Of a DNA stretch of 64,000 nt, positions 43,185 through 52,872 are shown piece by piece. Source of the stretch: an uncultured Porticoccus sp. Lineage in GTDB: Bacteria; Pseudomonadota; Gammaproteobacteria; Pseudomonadales; Porticoccaceae. Where the stretch lies: the NCBI RefSeq assembly GCF_913061305.1, contig NZ_CAJXST010000006.1, positions 62,001-126,000 of the forward strand. Direction: 5' to 3'. How positions within the stretch are numbered: position 1 is the stretch's first letter; each line of letters begins with the position of its first letter. Made by a program: the position numbers and the translations under genes. Below the pieces are notes generated by a model that saw only the letters and a list, made by a program, of their open reading frames with translations, searched no databases and had not been told where the DNA came from.

Positions 43185-44669
43185 ATGAAAACAATTGACC
43201 GCGGATTAGCGACCCTTTTTGCCACCCTGCTACTGACCACCTTTACGTCTCCTGTCAGTGCTGAGGATTTTGACCTGCTGATTATTGAAGAGGAGTCAGA
43301 TGAACTATTGATCCTTGACGATCAACCGGATTCGCTCGCCAGCGACGAAGATCCCGGTGATTCACTCATCCTTGATTCTGGTGAGGACGAAAACGGCTTA
43401 TTTATTGATGAGGACGACGGCATCCCCACCGAGCCACCCCGGTTCACGAGCTATACCACTGAAAAATCAGCGGGCCCCACTGTCAAGCTGGACCGGTTAT
43501 GGGTCGAGTACGGGCACTTTACCCAACAAAGTGCTGACAAGAACCATCAGGGCTACATACACGGTCTGGCCACAGCCGAATGGTCGCCATCATCGGCGTG
43601 GGAGTTCCACGCCTCGGTTCGTGCGGATGGCTACAGGGAATCCGGCAGGAACGACTGGAGTGATTTCCGCCTCGATTACGATGAAATCTATGCACGCTAC
43701 AAAACAGCCAGCTCCATCTTCACCGTTGGCACTCAGCGAGTGCTATGGGGCAGAATCGATGAGCTTCCCCCCACTGATCGCCTGAGCACTCAGGACTTTC
43801 GACGATTCGTGATCGATGACCTTGAGGATCGTCGGCTCGCCTCTCCCGCCCTCCGCCTGGAGCATTTTTTTGGGGACAGCAAAATAGACTTCGTGCTTTA
43901 CCCCCACTTTCGTGAAACACAACTGGCTGACAGGGACAGCATCTGGTACCCCGTTAACAAGCGCACGGGTGAAATTCTCAGCCTGAAAACCACCGCTCTC
44001 GCAGAAACCATCGTAAAAAATGTACCCATCAAAGAAAATGCCCCCGACTCAGAGGGCGGTGCCGGTATCCGTTTCAGCACCCTGGGTTCCGGTTTTGACT
44101 ATGCACTGACTGTGCAAAAAGGGCGTCAGACCGTACCCTACTTCAGCTATAACCCCGACCGGAATATTATTGAGGGCAAGTACCCACGCACCTGGATAGT
44201 CGGTGGTGACTTCGGTATTGAAGCCCTGGGTGGCACCGTCAAGTTCGAGGCGGCCTGGCTGAGCGACACACCCGTCACCCGGGTGGATGGCAGCTATACC
44301 ACAGTTAAAAGCATCAGCTGGGGGGCGGCGCTGGAACTGTTCCCTGGAGACGGCGATGCCAGGCTCAACCTGCAGTTGACGGGCGTCAAGCTGCTCAGGG
44401 CGCCGGTTGTGATGGACCGCGCAGAAATCTATGCATTGAACGGCTCCTACAGCATACCTTTTGCCCAAAATCGCTGGCGAGCCAAATTCCGCTTCAATGT
44501 CGGCCTGGATAAAAAAGACATCTACTTTAACCCGGAAATCGCCTATACCGGGTGGGATGCCCAGGAAGTGTATCTGGAGTTCCACTTCTTTGACGGCAGT
44601 CTGGGAACGCCGGGCGGGTTTTATCAGGACAACGGCATCCTTACCCTGGGCTGGCGGGCAGATTATTGA
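43185..44669 (+). CDS. Outer-membrane beta-barrel protein (DUF1302-like)
   Basis: 494 aa. Signal peptide to A25 (SPVSA-ED). An acidic stretch with four hydrophobic-acidic repeats (DLLIIEEE, ELLILDDQ, SLILDSGE, GLFIDEDD) spans 26-75. The rest is rich in alternating aromatic strands and ends in YLEFHFFDGS...LGWRADY, with a terminal aromatic as in outer-membrane barrels. AGGAAG precedes ATG 43185. Probably the outer-membrane partner of the RND protein. Confidence 0.65.
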   Translation: MKTIDRGLATLFATLLLTTFTSPVSAEDFDLLIIEEESDELLILDDQPDSLASDEDPGDSLILDSGEDENGLFIDEDDGIPTEPPRFTSYTTEKSAGPTVKLDRLWVEYGHFTQQSADKNHQGYIHGLATAEWSPSSAWEFHASVRADGYRESGRNDWSDFRLDYDEIYARYKTASSIFTVGTQRVLWGRIDELPPTDRLSTQDFRRFVIDDLEDRRLASPALRLEHFFGDSKIDFVLYPHFRETQLADRDSIWYPVNKRTGEILSLKTTALAETIVKNVPIKENAPDSEGGAGIRFSTLGSGFDYALTVQKGRQTVPYFSYNPDRNIIEGKYPRTWIVGGDFGIEALGGTVKFEAAWLSDTPVTRVDGSYTTVKSISWGAALELFPGDGDARLNLQLTGVKLLRAPVVMDRAEIYALNGSYSIPFAQNRWRAKFRFNVGLDKKDIYFNPEIAYTGWDAQEVYLEFHFFDGSLGTPGGFYQDNGILTLGWRADY

Positions 44670-44762
44670 GCAGCCTGGCGCCGGGCCAAATGATCAGGAA
44701 TTACTGACATCAATAAAGAGCTACAGGATTATCGCCAGCAGCTAAGCAATGAGCGCCAACCG

Positions 44763-47351
44763 GTGGCGCTCATTCAGGACGGTATTCTATTGGTCGTCAA
44801 TGAGCTCTTTGCACAGCATGCGGGCTTTGAATCACCGGCAGAGCTGGAATCAACTCCGTTACTGGACTTGCTGGAAGGGCTGACCAAGGAGCAAACCCGC
44901 GACTTTCTGGCGAGTGCCAGCCAGACGGATAAAAATACCCGCGACATTCCCCATATAAAAGTCGCCTTGCGACGCAATGATGGTACGCGCCTTCCGGCCG
45001 AAATTCACGCCCACCAAAGCAGTCTGAACGGGGAAAAAGTCGTCAAGCTTTACCTGCTGACGGCAGACGACCTGACGCCGTCACGACGTATGCTCAGACT
45101 GCCCTGGAGGCTGTATTTCTGCCTGTTTGGCCTGATCCTTATCGCCGCATTGCCCAATCTGTTACTCCCCAACCTGAACATCAATAACGCGCCCAGGACC
45201 TATCTTCCAGCCGATGCGCCCTCTGTTTTAATCGACCAACAGATACGCGAAACCTTTCCCGACGATGAAGTCATCGTGATGCTGTTTGAAGGTCTGGCGA
45301 TGTTTTCAGACGATTTCCTGCTGGCCTATCACCAGCTGTCCCAGTCGCTGTCTGCACACCCCCTGATCGACAGCGTGATCGGGATCACCCGACAGGACCA
45401 CATCAGTGGCTCCGCTGACGGATTTCTGGTCGAGCCGCTTATCAATATCGAAACCCTGGCAGACACTCTGCCCGCAGAGCGCCGCGAACGAGCACTCTCG
45501 GACCGGTTTGCCATGAATTCCCTGATCGCGGCTGACGGTTCGGCTATCGCGCTCGTGGTGATCCCCCAGTCACTGGACGACAGTTTTCGCCACCTGGCGC
45601 TGGAGCAGGAAATTGTCGCGCTGGTTGAGGAAAACCGGCTGGACGGCTACCTGACGGCAATGGCTGGCGAAATCGCCACGGATGTAGCGCAGATGCGGGC
45701 CATCCTGCGCGACAACATGATTTTTATTCCCACCACTGTATTGGTCGGCCTGATCCTGATCTGGTGGCTGTTTCATCGCTGGATGGCCGTCATCATTACC
45801 GGTATCGTCACCGGAGCGGTGGTCAGCTCAACCATTGCTTTCTACGTCATCTTTCGGCAACCATTCAACTCCATTGCAGGCATTATTCCGCCGCTGCTGT
45901 CAGCGCTCACGATTGCCGCCCTGGTGCATTTTTTCAATGCGCTGCAGTACGCCTCCAAGCGAGGTCTGTCCGGCAACGACAGGGTACAGTCCGCGCTGTC
46001 ACAAATCCGTCGACCGGCGCTGTTCAGCGCCCTGACAACCTCTGCCGGTCTCGCCTCGCTCGGGCTGAGCCCGATCCCGCCCATCAGCACTTTCGGACTC
46101 ACCGCAGCTGCCGGCGTGTTTTTGATTTACCTGATTGTCATACACCTGCTGCCACCGATCTTCTCCCGTTACGACAACCGGCAATGGCCCCACCATAAAG
46201 CCGGACTTGGGTTGATGGATGTCATGGTGAAAGGGCTTTTTCACACCGGCATTCGCTATCCGGTATGGGTGTTGGGTTTTACCGTAGTAATCATGGCGGC
46301 AACGATCCCCCAGATATTCAAGGTCGATGTAGAAACCAACATTCTCGAGTTCTTTCCTCCCAGCCACTCTCTTCGCCAGGCAACAGAACACATTGAAGAG
46401 AAACTCGTCGGCACCACACCACTGGAAGTGTTCTTTAGTTCCGATCAACCGGACGCGCTGATAACACCGGAGGCACTACAGGGTATAAGGCGATTTCAGA
46501 ATTGGCTGGGCCGACAGCCAGAGGTGGACAAGAGCATGTCGGCAGCTGATTTCGTGGAAGAAATGCACTGGGGTTTCCACGAAGAGAACAACCGGTTCAG
46601 GAGAATCCCGCAAAATCCGGACCTGATCAGTCAATACCTGTTTATTTATGACGGCACCGATTTGTATGACTTTATTGACCGGGACTTCCGCCGGGCGCGG
46701 GTCGCCATCAACGTCAATGTGCACGGCGCAAATGAGATTGGCGACCTGATGGAACGGATTGGTTATTACCTCACGGCAACTCCGATAGATGGAGCTGATT
46801 GGGAGCTGGCGGGAGCCGGCAGAATGTTCGCCGACCAGGAAGACCTGCTGGTCAAAGGCCAGATATACAGTCTTGGCGGGGCCCTGTTACTGATATTATT
46901 ACTGATGCTGGGTTTGTGGCGGTCCGTTCAGGACACCCTCATTTGCATGATTCCGAACATCTCACCCATTATCGTTATTTTTATCATCATGGGATTTCTG
47001 GGTATTTGGCTGGATATGGCCACAGCGATGATTGCCAGCGTAGCCGTAGGTATCGCGATTGACGATACCATTCACCTCTACCACGGTTTTATCGAGCGTA
47101 TCAGACAGGGTCACAGCCCTGTCTACGCCCTGGCGCGAACATACAGCCTGGCAGGCCGGGCAGTGATGACAACCACCATCATTTTGTGCGCCCAGTTCAG
47201 CTTGCTGATGGCCAGCGCTTTTGTGCCGATGGGGCACTTTGGCATACTGACCAGTATCGGTTTACTCACCGCATTGCTGTTCGACCTACTGTTGCTGCCC
47301 GCCCTGCTGATTACGATCTATCGAACCAAACGCATTATCAGCTCGAACTAG
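44763..47351 (+). CDS. RND/MMPL-family transporter with N-terminal PAS domain
   Basis: About 862 aa. Residues 1-105 are PAS-like (VALIQDGILLVVNELFAQHAG...), then two halves each with a membrane cluster and a periplasmic loop; GIIPPLLSALTIAALVHFFNAL and MIASVAVGIAIDDTIHLYHG are typical MMPL helices. Likely exports or moves lipid/hydrophobic molecules together with the LolA-like protein. The start is open: GTG 44763 cuts the PAS domain; coding-like sequence (KELQDYRQQLSNERQP) extends upstream to a stop at 44691 with no ATG or GTG, so a rare start (ATT 44700 or ATC 44709) is possible. Confidence 0.85.
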   Translation: MALIQDGILLVVNELFAQHAGFESPAELESTPLLDLLEGLTKEQTRDFLASASQTDKNTRDIPHIKVALRRNDGTRLPAEIHAHQSSLNGEKVVKLYLLTADDLTPSRRMLRLPWRLYFCLFGLILIAALPNLLLPNLNINNAPRTYLPADAPSVLIDQQIRETFPDDEVIVMLFEGLAMFSDDFLLAYHQLSQSLSAHPLIDSVIGITRQDHISGSADGFLVEPLINIETLADTLPAERRERALSDRFAMNSLIAADGSAIALVVIPQSLDDSFRHLALEQEIVALVEENRLDGYLTAMAGEIATDVAQMRAILRDNMIFIPTTVLVGLILIWWLFHRWMAVIITGIVTGAVVSSTIAFYVIFRQPFNSIAGIIPPLLSALTIAALVHFFNALQYASKRGLSGNDRVQSALSQIRRPALFSALTTSAGLASLGLSPIPPISTFGLTAAAGVFLIYLIVIHLLPPIFSRYDNRQWPHHKAGLGLMDVMVKGLFHTGIRYPVWVLGFTVVIMAATIPQIFKVDVETNILEFFPPSHSLRQATEHIEEKLVGTTPLEVFFSSDQPDALITPEALQGIRRFQNWLGRQPEVDKSMSAADFVEEMHWGFHEENNRFRRIPQNPDLISQYLFIYDGTDLYDFIDRDFRRARVAINVNVHGANEIGDLMERIGYYLTATPIDGADWELAGAGRMFADQEDLLVKGQIYSLGGALLLILLLMLGLWRSVQDTLICMIPNISPIIVIFIIMGFLGIWLDMATAMIASVAVGIAIDDTIHLYHGFIERIRQGHSPVYALARTYSLAGRAVMTTTIILCAQFSLLMASAFVPMGHFGILTSIGLLTALLFDLLLLPALLITIYRTKRIISSN

Positions 47352-50125
47352 TTTTTCGCTGTTAATGTTGCCAGCAACTTTTCTGCCTCGGCTCTCTCGG
47401 AGAAATCTTTTTTCTCTGACAACAATCTTTGCAAAGTCTCAATAGCCGCTTCAGTATTCCCCGCAGCCTGATCAATCATGGCGCTGTGATACTGCATCGC
47501 AGGGCTGCCATCGCCATCGGCCAGCGCTCGTTCGATAGAGCGCTGCGCCTTAATCAATTGATTATTTTTCAATTGCACTATCGCCAGCGTATCCAGTGTT
47601 GATGGTGTCCGGCCGCTGATATCTACAGCTTTCTCAGCATAATCCAGCGCTTTTTCCGGGTCGGAGTCACGCAATAACCAGGCGAGATTATTCAGCACCA
47701 CCACGCTCTCCGGAGCGTCCTGCAGTGCGGCATCATACTGCTCAACAGCCTTATCCTCTTCTCCCTTGCCAACGTACAGGCTCGCCAGCTCATGCCTGAC
47801 CGCGACATCGTCCGGATGCTCATTGAGCCAATCCGTCATCATCCCTTCTGCGACCTCTCTATCTCCAGCCAACCAGCGTTGCTGGGCGAGAAACAACATA
47901 TTTCGGCTGGTGGGTGCTTTTGCAAATACTTTTTCCGATAGTTCCAGCGCACGCTCTCTGTCACCGCTCTCAAGGATATAGACTGCCTCCAGCTGCATAA
48001 CTTCCGCATTTTCCGGCGCCAGTTTTTTCAAGATAGTCAGATTTTCTTCTACTGCTGGCTTGTCTTTCCCGCGAAGAAATATACGGGTTAGCTCGATACG
48101 CGGTTCGAGATAGCCGGGAGAGATCTGAAGCGCTTTTTCAAATTCAGCTTTTTCCCGATCGACATCATTCAGGCCACGATAAGTCATACCCAGATGATAA
48201 TGTGGCTGAGGCGCATCAGGACGAAGAGCTATCAACTGTTCAAGGGTAGACCTGGCGGCGGAAAACTCGTTTCGGGCTAGCAGTGATAGCCCTTTGACAT
48301 TGAGCACCTCGGGATTATTTTGTGACGCAGGATCCAGGGTGCTGAGGAGATTCGGCACCAGCTGCGGCTGATCTTTAGTCAGATAATAACGGGACAGCAC
48401 AACTCGGGGCTGAGTCGCTTTTGGATGCGCTTCCATCGCCCGTTTCAGACTATCCTCCACACCCTGATCATCTTTTTCCAATTCAGCTAATGCAGCGAGT
48501 TTCATCAGTGTTGGCAGATTATCCGGAAGCGCTTCCAGTATTTTCTGGTAATAACCTTTGGCGCCATCAAAATCATTCTCCCGAATAGACAGGAGTGCCA
48601 GCTTGTCGTTGGCAGTGACATCATCAGGGAATACTGTCAGCGCCTGACTAAACGCAGCTCTCGCCTCAGCTGGTTTATCCAGTGAAAGATAGACCTGTCC
48701 GCGCAGATTATGGGGCGCGGCACTATCGGGCATTTTCTGCTCGAAGGCATCAACTGCGGCCAGTGCAGCATCTACATCTCCCTCCTTAAGATGGGCAGTT
48801 ACCAGTAGAATATCCGCCTGCTCAAACTCCGGATCAAGTTTGAGCGCCGCCTCAATATGTTCAAAGCTGCTCGCCACCTGACCACTTGCAAGCAACCCTG
48901 CGCCCAGTCTGGCCTGCGCTTCCGGAGAATCGGGCTGCAGGGAAGCCACTTTCGCTAGAAGTGTCAACGCCTCCTCGGTTTTACCCTGCTTGATCAGGGC
49001 TCCCGCCAACAGGTTCAGCGCATCGATATCCTCAGGGTTTGCCTCAACAACAGCACGCATCAACTCTTCAGCTTCCACACCTTCACCCTCTCGCAGTTTC
49101 ATATTGGCGAGAAGCTTCCTGCCGGGGGCGCTGTCCGGCGCGATGGAAAGGTAGCGATAGGAAAAATCCTCTGCCTGCGCAGAATTACCCAATTTGTCGT
49201 GAGCTGTCGCCAGATAAAACAACGACATGGGGTAGCGGTCTCCATCCGTTTGCGCCAGGTCAAAAGCCTCTGTGGCGGCTTTCATATCACCGTCGCGGAA
49301 GTGAATAATCCCCTGTAAATAGTTGGCGGCCGGGCTTTTTGGCGAACGTTTGATCAGCGCCGACGCATCCTCGGACGCACCGGTATTGTCCTCCTTCTGC
49401 AACCTTACCAGCGCCCGCTTATAGCGGTCCTCAAAGCGATCATCATCACTGGCCAGCGCCTTTGAGTAGGCAGCTTCTGCAGCATCCAGGTTCAAGCCTT
49501 GCAGCTCGATATCCCCAAGCAGGCTTAACGCCGGGGCATATTCCGGCTCCAGGTCAAACACCTTATCCAGCAAGCCCCTGGCTTCACTCCAGTCACCACC
49601 TGACTGTGTACCTTTCAGCTTGGCCTGGGCCACCAGGGCATAGGGAAGATCGGGGGCCGCTGAAATTGCTTTATCTATCAGTAGCGCAGCCTCATCTTCC
49701 TGTCCCCGCGCCAGCGAACCGAGTCCCTGTGACGCGAGCACCATAGAAAGATCAACACCAGAGAGAGTGTCTACCGGCAGCTCCTGCAATGGCTCAAATT
49801 GGTTTTGTAAAAGATGTGTTTGGGCAAGAAGAGGCAATACATCGCTGTCCGGCTGGCCCAGTTCATGGGCCACCTTCAACTCTTTTTCAGCATTGGCATA
49901 AGCCCCTTCGCTAAAGTAGTACTCACCCAACAACCACCTTGCCTGCTGGTTATTGCTATTTTTCTGCAACGCATTTTTTAACTCGATAACGGCAGCATTG
50001 TTCCTGCCTTCCGCAAAGTAGGCCTCCGCCTTGGCAACCTCCGGGTTTCCCGTCATGTCACTGGAGCAGGCCAGAATTAAACCTGCCGCAATCATCAGAA
50101 ACCCTACCCGAAAAAACCTGCTCAT
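47348..50125 (-). CDS. prsT: PEP-CTERM system TPR-repeat lipoprotein PrsT
   Basis: 925 aa. Lipobox LILAC at residues 16-20, then tetratricopeptide repeats to the end (over 20; for example EVLNVKGLSLLARNEFSAAR and SVVVLNNLAWLLRDSDPEKA). Length, lipoprotein start (SSDMTGNPEVAKAEAYFAEG) and company of PEP-CTERM genes match the TIGR02917 family, an outer-membrane-associated assembly factor of exosortase-type EPS loci. It ends tail-to-tail with the RND gene with a 4-bp overlap. Confidence 0.9.
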   Translation of the reverse strand: MSRFFRVGFLMIAAGLILACSSDMTGNPEVAKAEAYFAEGRNNAAVIELKNALQKNSNNQQARWLLGEYYFSEGAYANAEKELKVAHELGQPDSDVLPLLAQTHLLQNQFEPLQELPVDTLSGVDLSMVLASQGLGSLARGQEDEAALLIDKAISAAPDLPYALVAQAKLKGTQSGGDWSEARGLLDKVFDLEPEYAPALSLLGDIELQGLNLDAAEAAYSKALASDDDRFEDRYKRALVRLQKEDNTGASEDASALIKRSPKSPAANYLQGIIHFRDGDMKAATEAFDLAQTDGDRYPMSLFYLATAHDKLGNSAQAEDFSYRYLSIAPDSAPGRKLLANMKLREGEGVEAEELMRAVVEANPEDIDALNLLAGALIKQGKTEEALTLLAKVASLQPDSPEAQARLGAGLLASGQVASSFEHIEAALKLDPEFEQADILLVTAHLKEGDVDAALAAVDAFEQKMPDSAAPHNLRGQVYLSLDKPAEARAAFSQALTVFPDDVTANDKLALLSIRENDFDGAKGYYQKILEALPDNLPTLMKLAALAELEKDDQGVEDSLKRAMEAHPKATQPRVVLSRYYLTKDQPQLVPNLLSTLDPASQNNPEVLNVKGLSLLARNEFSAARSTLEQLIALRPDAPQPHYHLGMTYRGLNDVDREKAEFEKALQISPGYLEPRIELTRIFLRGKDKPAVEENLTILKKLAPENAEVMQLEAVYILESGDRERALELSEKVFAKAPTSRNMLFLAQQRWLAGDREVAEGMMTDWLNEHPDDVAVRHELASLYVGKGEEDKAVEQYDAALQDAPESVVVLNNLAWLLRDSDPEKALDYAEKAVDISGRTPSTLDTLAIVQLKNNQLIKAQRSIERALADGDGSPAMQYHSAMIDQAAGNTEAAIETLQRLLSEKKDFSERAEAEKLLATLTAKN

Positions 50126-50382
50126 AGAAAATTCCCTTTGTACCTGCCAGAGATTACTGCTTGCTTGAAAGCGATTAACATTATTCCGAAAAATAAAGCT
50201 GCATATTTGATAATAAAACTTCGTTCAAGGTTAAAGCAAACAGGGTTTGCGGACAAATAGATAGTAGCTGAATGGATAGCAGCTGAGTGGATAGTGGCCA
50301 GATAAAACAACGTATCTGGGATATGCGAGAGAAGCCCGTTATACATTCCAGTCAAAAAGAGCCAGGCAAAAAAATTCAGGCA

Positions 50383-50413
50383 AAAAAAAGCGGCGACCAA
50401 AGGTCGCCGCTTT
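50383..50413 (-). terminator. Intrinsic terminator of PEP-CTERM gene
   Basis: AAAGCGGCGACC-AAA-GGTCGCCGCTTT: perfect 12-bp stem, with eight T following on the minus strand. Lies 28 bp after the stop of the PEP-CTERM gene. Confidence 0.88.
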
Positions 50414-50441
50414 CGTACTCACACTTAACTTACAGAGTAGA

Positions 50442-51383
50442 TCAGGCAGACAGGCTACCATTTACTTTTCTGCGACGAACCAGACCCATCAACAACAGGC
50501 TGGCTGCCAGCAAGCCCAGGGTAGCGGGCTCAGGGATGTTTTCAGTGGCGAGAATTGCAAACTCGAGCTGAAAGCTGTTTTCCTGGTTTTCTGCAGTGGT
50601 GAAACCAATGCAGTTTTCACCAGCATCAGCTGCCGCGCAAGCTTCGGCACTGAGTGGACCCAGACCAAGTGCAGCAACGTATACGTCGTAGGTGAAGCCA
50701 TCAACCGAGAACGAATCGATCAGGAAAGCCAATGTTGTGCCGTTAAAGAGCTGTGCTGTTGCCAGCTCAAGCAAGTCACTGCCGAGAGCGAAAATATCAC
50801 CACAGCCAAACCCGTTGAAGGGAACACCCGCCGGACAGGAGCCAGGGGCTTCGGGTCTATTGAGCGTTTCGGTAAAGCTCACACCAAAAGTCACTTCCTG
50901 AACTTGATCCGCACCACCACCAGCTGGCGTCAGAACAACATAATCCTCAGCCATTGTGTTTTGCAAAGACTGGTTCTCGGGATCAGTAATCACATAGTTA
51001 TTGTGGGTAACTACCGGACCCAGGGCGAAAGTCGTGGCATTCACGTCAGTCGAAACCATCAGGCCAGTCGCACCACTACCGCTGGTCAGGTTATTACTTG
51101 GAGTTGTGCTATCGCCAGCTTCGGGGTTGATAACCAGGCTGCTGGGCAAGCCGAAGTCGTTGGAGGGATTACCCCAACTCAGCTTGGTGAACCCGTCAAC
51201 ATCAGAAACGCCAGCGGTTGCACCTTCTTTTACAACACCAGCCGGGTTGATCGGCTCTACCCACTCAAATTCCTGGGTATAATCAAAGGAGGTGATCATG
51301 GTTGCCGCTGAAGCGCTGCCCACCATTGCAGCACTCAGGCCCAGGCCTATAGCTAACTGCTTTACAAAATTGTTGGTTTTCAT
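50442..51383 (-). CDS. PEP-CTERM protein of the THxN type
   Basis: 313 aa. Signal peptide ends SASA-AT, then a beta-rich domain with THNN (the THxN motif) in GPVVTHNNYVITDP, and the sorting tail IPEPATLGLLAASLLLMGLV-RRRK. Family members lie next to PrsT and XrtA genes. Function as surface adhesin or matrix protein is assumed. AGGAG before the ATG; sigma-54 promoter candidate at 51483-51497. Confidence 0.9.
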   Translation of the reverse strand: MKTNNFVKQLAIGLGLSAAMVGSASAATMITSFDYTQEFEWVEPINPAGVVKEGATAGVSDVDGFTKLSWGNPSNDFGLPSSLVINPEAGDSTTPSNNLTSGSGATGLMVSTDVNATTFALGPVVTHNNYVITDPENQSLQNTMAEDYVVLTPAGGGADQVQEVTFGVSFTETLNRPEAPGSCPAGVPFNGFGCGDIFALGSDLLELATAQLFNGTTLAFLIDSFSVDGFTYDVYVAALGLGPLSAEACAAADAGENCIGFTTAENQENSFQLEFAILATENIPEPATLGLLAASLLLMGLVRRRKVNGSLSA

Positions 51384-51482
51384 TTATTCACTCCTAGAAC
51401 CTTACAGTTCCATTGTTTGTTTGCCGAAAAGATGAATCTTGGATGATCAGATTAATACTGACCAACCTTTCCGTATTAGTAA

Positions 51483-51497
51483 GCACGAAGTATGCCA
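51483..51497 (-). promoter_or_regulatory. Sigma-54 promoter candidate for THxN PEP-CTERM gene
   Basis: On the minus strand TGGCAT-N5-GTGC, correct spacing, the same variant as ahead of the island DUF883 gene. Predicted start about 88 bp before the ATG at 51383. Confidence 0.65.
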
Positions 51498-51777
51498 AGA
51501 CATCTTAGCCCTCCACAAAAAAACCTATCTCATTGATATTTAAATATTTATCAAAAAAATGCTCTTAAGGGGCCAAAGGGGAAATGAAGGGAAACTCGCC
51601 GCCTGTAAAGAAACCTGACGGTGCCAACAGGCTTAAAAACTCACGTTTAGCCACTCACTCCACCCCCCCATTTTTTTGTCGATACAGAAAAAAGGGGCAT
51701 GGACGATAGAGTAAAGGGTAGCCAAGACCGTCACAGATAGTTTTGACCCTGTTCCACAGGCAGCCCATAATCCGGTC
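51498..51777. other. Intergenic region before nitroreductase
   Basis: 280 bp without a recognisable gene; it contains a poly-C/T tract (CCACCCCCCCATTTTTTTG) and presumably the nitroreductase promoter. Confidence 0.45.
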
Positions 51778-52851
51778 ATGACAGACATTAATACGATCCT
51801 GCAACTGGTTCATGCCGGGCATCGCGCGCCCTCAGCCGACAACTCACAACCCTGGCATTTCCTCTGGAATGGCAAACAGCTGTCATTGCGCTACGATCAC
51901 GCCAGGGTCGCTGGCCGCACATTCCCCCCCGATAACCAGGCAACACTGTTATCCATGGGTGCTGCGGTGGAGAACATCGTCAATGCTGCGCAACAGCTGG
52001 ATCTGAAAACGGAGATTCACTGGTGGCCTGAAGGCGAGACCAACCGTGCCTACTACGCTGATCTAGGCTTCGAGCCATCGCCCGTCAAGCCTCTGCTGGA
52101 ACGCACCAAACAATATCCATCGATTCGTCATACCAATCGTTTCCCCTACAAGAACACACCGCTTCCCCGGGATGTTCTGGACAGACTGGGAGAACTGTCC
52201 GAGGGCGGCGCCAAACTGATAGCCATCAATGAACCCAGGCTGATCAGGCAGGTAGGTAAACTGGTTAAATCTGCCTCGGAAATTCGCTTTCAGACCAGAG
52301 AGGTTCACGAGTGGCTGATAGCCAGCCTGCGCTTTTCCGAAGATAGTGTAAAAGAAGCTGACGGACTGGATTTAAAGACGCTGGCACTACCGCCGGGCGG
52401 CTCGTATCTGCTGAAATTTATCGGTGACTGGAACCGCATGAAAATGCTCAACCGCCTGGGTATCTACAAGTTGCTGGCAACAGTGGACTCAGCGCCTGTC
52501 TCAGGCGCACCAGCACTACTGGCGGTGATTGCCCCACCGGGTGCCACCGGTGCGATTGATGCCGGAATGTTGCTTAACCGGAGCTGGAGCTACCTCAATG
52601 GCCAGCATATCGCCGCTCACCCGTACTATGTAATCTCTGACCAGTTGGCGAGACTGTCCACCGGCACTGTCCCTTCTGATCTTGTTGGCGCAGCCACAAC
52701 GCTGGCAAGCAGCTGCAAAAACACACTTGGCTTATCCGGGGAAGAAAGTCTGCACATGCTGCTCAGGATTGGCTACCCCAAAAAGCAGGCACCCCCTGCC
52801 TCGCTGCGATTACCGATCGAAAAGGTATTCACCGATACCTCTACCCGATAA
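51778..52851 (+). CDS. Nitroreductase-family protein (Acg-like)
   Basis: 357 aa: HAGHRAPSADNSQPWHFLW near the N terminus, the FMN-binding start of nitroreductase-fold proteins, MGAAVENIVNAA and a C-terminal ...HMLLRIGYPKKQAPPASLRL. Longer than simple nitroreductases, like Acg-type two-halved members that can be FMN storage or reductase proteins. Substrate unknown. It is convergent with the ThiF-like gene 21 bp away. Confidence 0.8.
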   Translation: MTDINTILQLVHAGHRAPSADNSQPWHFLWNGKQLSLRYDHARVAGRTFPPDNQATLLSMGAAVENIVNAAQQLDLKTEIHWWPEGETNRAYYADLGFEPSPVKPLLERTKQYPSIRHTNRFPYKNTPLPRDVLDRLGELSEGGAKLIAINEPRLIRQVGKLVKSASEIRFQTREVHEWLIASLRFSEDSVKEADGLDLKTLALPPGGSYLLKFIGDWNRMKMLNRLGIYKLLATVDSAPVSGAPALLAVIAPPGATGAIDAGMLLNRSWSYLNGQHIAAHPYYVISDQLARLSTGTVPSDLVGAATTLASSCKNTLGLSGEESLHMLLRIGYPKKQAPPASLRLPIEKVFTDTSTR

Positions 52852-52872
52852 CCAGGGAAAATCGGGCAATCC

